64,000 nucleotides of DNA from Phlebotomus papatasi (taxonomy: Eukaryota; Arthropoda; Insecta; Diptera; Psychodidae). Below: more notes on the stretch, generated by a model. That model was not told the origin of the DNA and did not search any database. It was given only the letters and a program-made list of their open reading frames with translations. Numbering within the stretch: the stretch's first letter is position 1. Location of the stretch: positions 26,102,001 to 26,166,000 of the forward strand of contig NC_077222.1 in the NCBI RefSeq assembly GCF_024763615.1, given 5' to 3'. The letters are not shown here.

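Overview
This window is AT-rich animal nuclear DNA. The introns have GT-AG borders, one gene is nested inside another, and there are many short inverted-repeat transposons. The protein sequences and the style of the transposons suggest an insect, most likely a lower (nematoceran) dipteran such as a sand fly. That placement is inference, because nothing in the window fixes the species.

One gene dominates. From 64000 down to 2241 on the minus strand I assembled 21 exons, all with GT-AG introns and matching phases. They encode the last 2378 residues of an axonemal dynein heavy chain of the DNAH10 class (inner arm I1/f). In order they give the second half of AAA2, then AAA3, AAA4, stalk helix CC1, the microtubule-binding tip, stalk helix CC2, AAA5, AAA6 and the complete C-terminal domain with its stop codon. 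The tail, linker, AAA1 and the start of AAA2 lie beyond base 64000. AAA4 has a changed P-loop (GLDGFGRQS, with Arg where Lys is usual). A second gene, a two-exon flavin-containing monooxygenase (6183-7494, plus strand), sits whole in the 9.2-kb dynein intron between 3274 and 12453. No other protein gene, and no convincing functional RNA gene, is visible.

The rest is intron, largely transposon debris. Main groups: (1) many MITE-like elements with TAGGG...CCCTA ends, several nested, one present as two tandem ~990-bp copies (48698-50697); (2) a foldback-like family whose inverted arms are 16/17-bp minisatellite arrays (21.3, 35.7, 45.3-46.7, 56.2-57.2 and 62.2 kb); (3) an 81-bp element with plant Stowaway-type ends (3749-3829); (4) a pogo/Tigger-type MITE that keeps a short transposase N-terminus (496-823); (5) two copies of a structured motif resembling the hammerhead-like ribozymes of Penelope-type elements (20676-20716 and 44623-44665); (6) a tRNA-derived SINE between near-identical 120-bp direct repeats (33.8-34.3 kb); (7) a diverged ~160-bp tandem array in one dynein intron (53.69-54.65 kb). 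I found no CRISPR, operon or prokaryotic feature, and no promoter I would defend.

Biologically, the dynein is a sperm/cilium motor subunit (in insects expected in sperm and chordotonal neurons) and the monooxygenase is a separately regulated detoxification-type enzyme. Their nesting is positional and gives no evidence of shared function.
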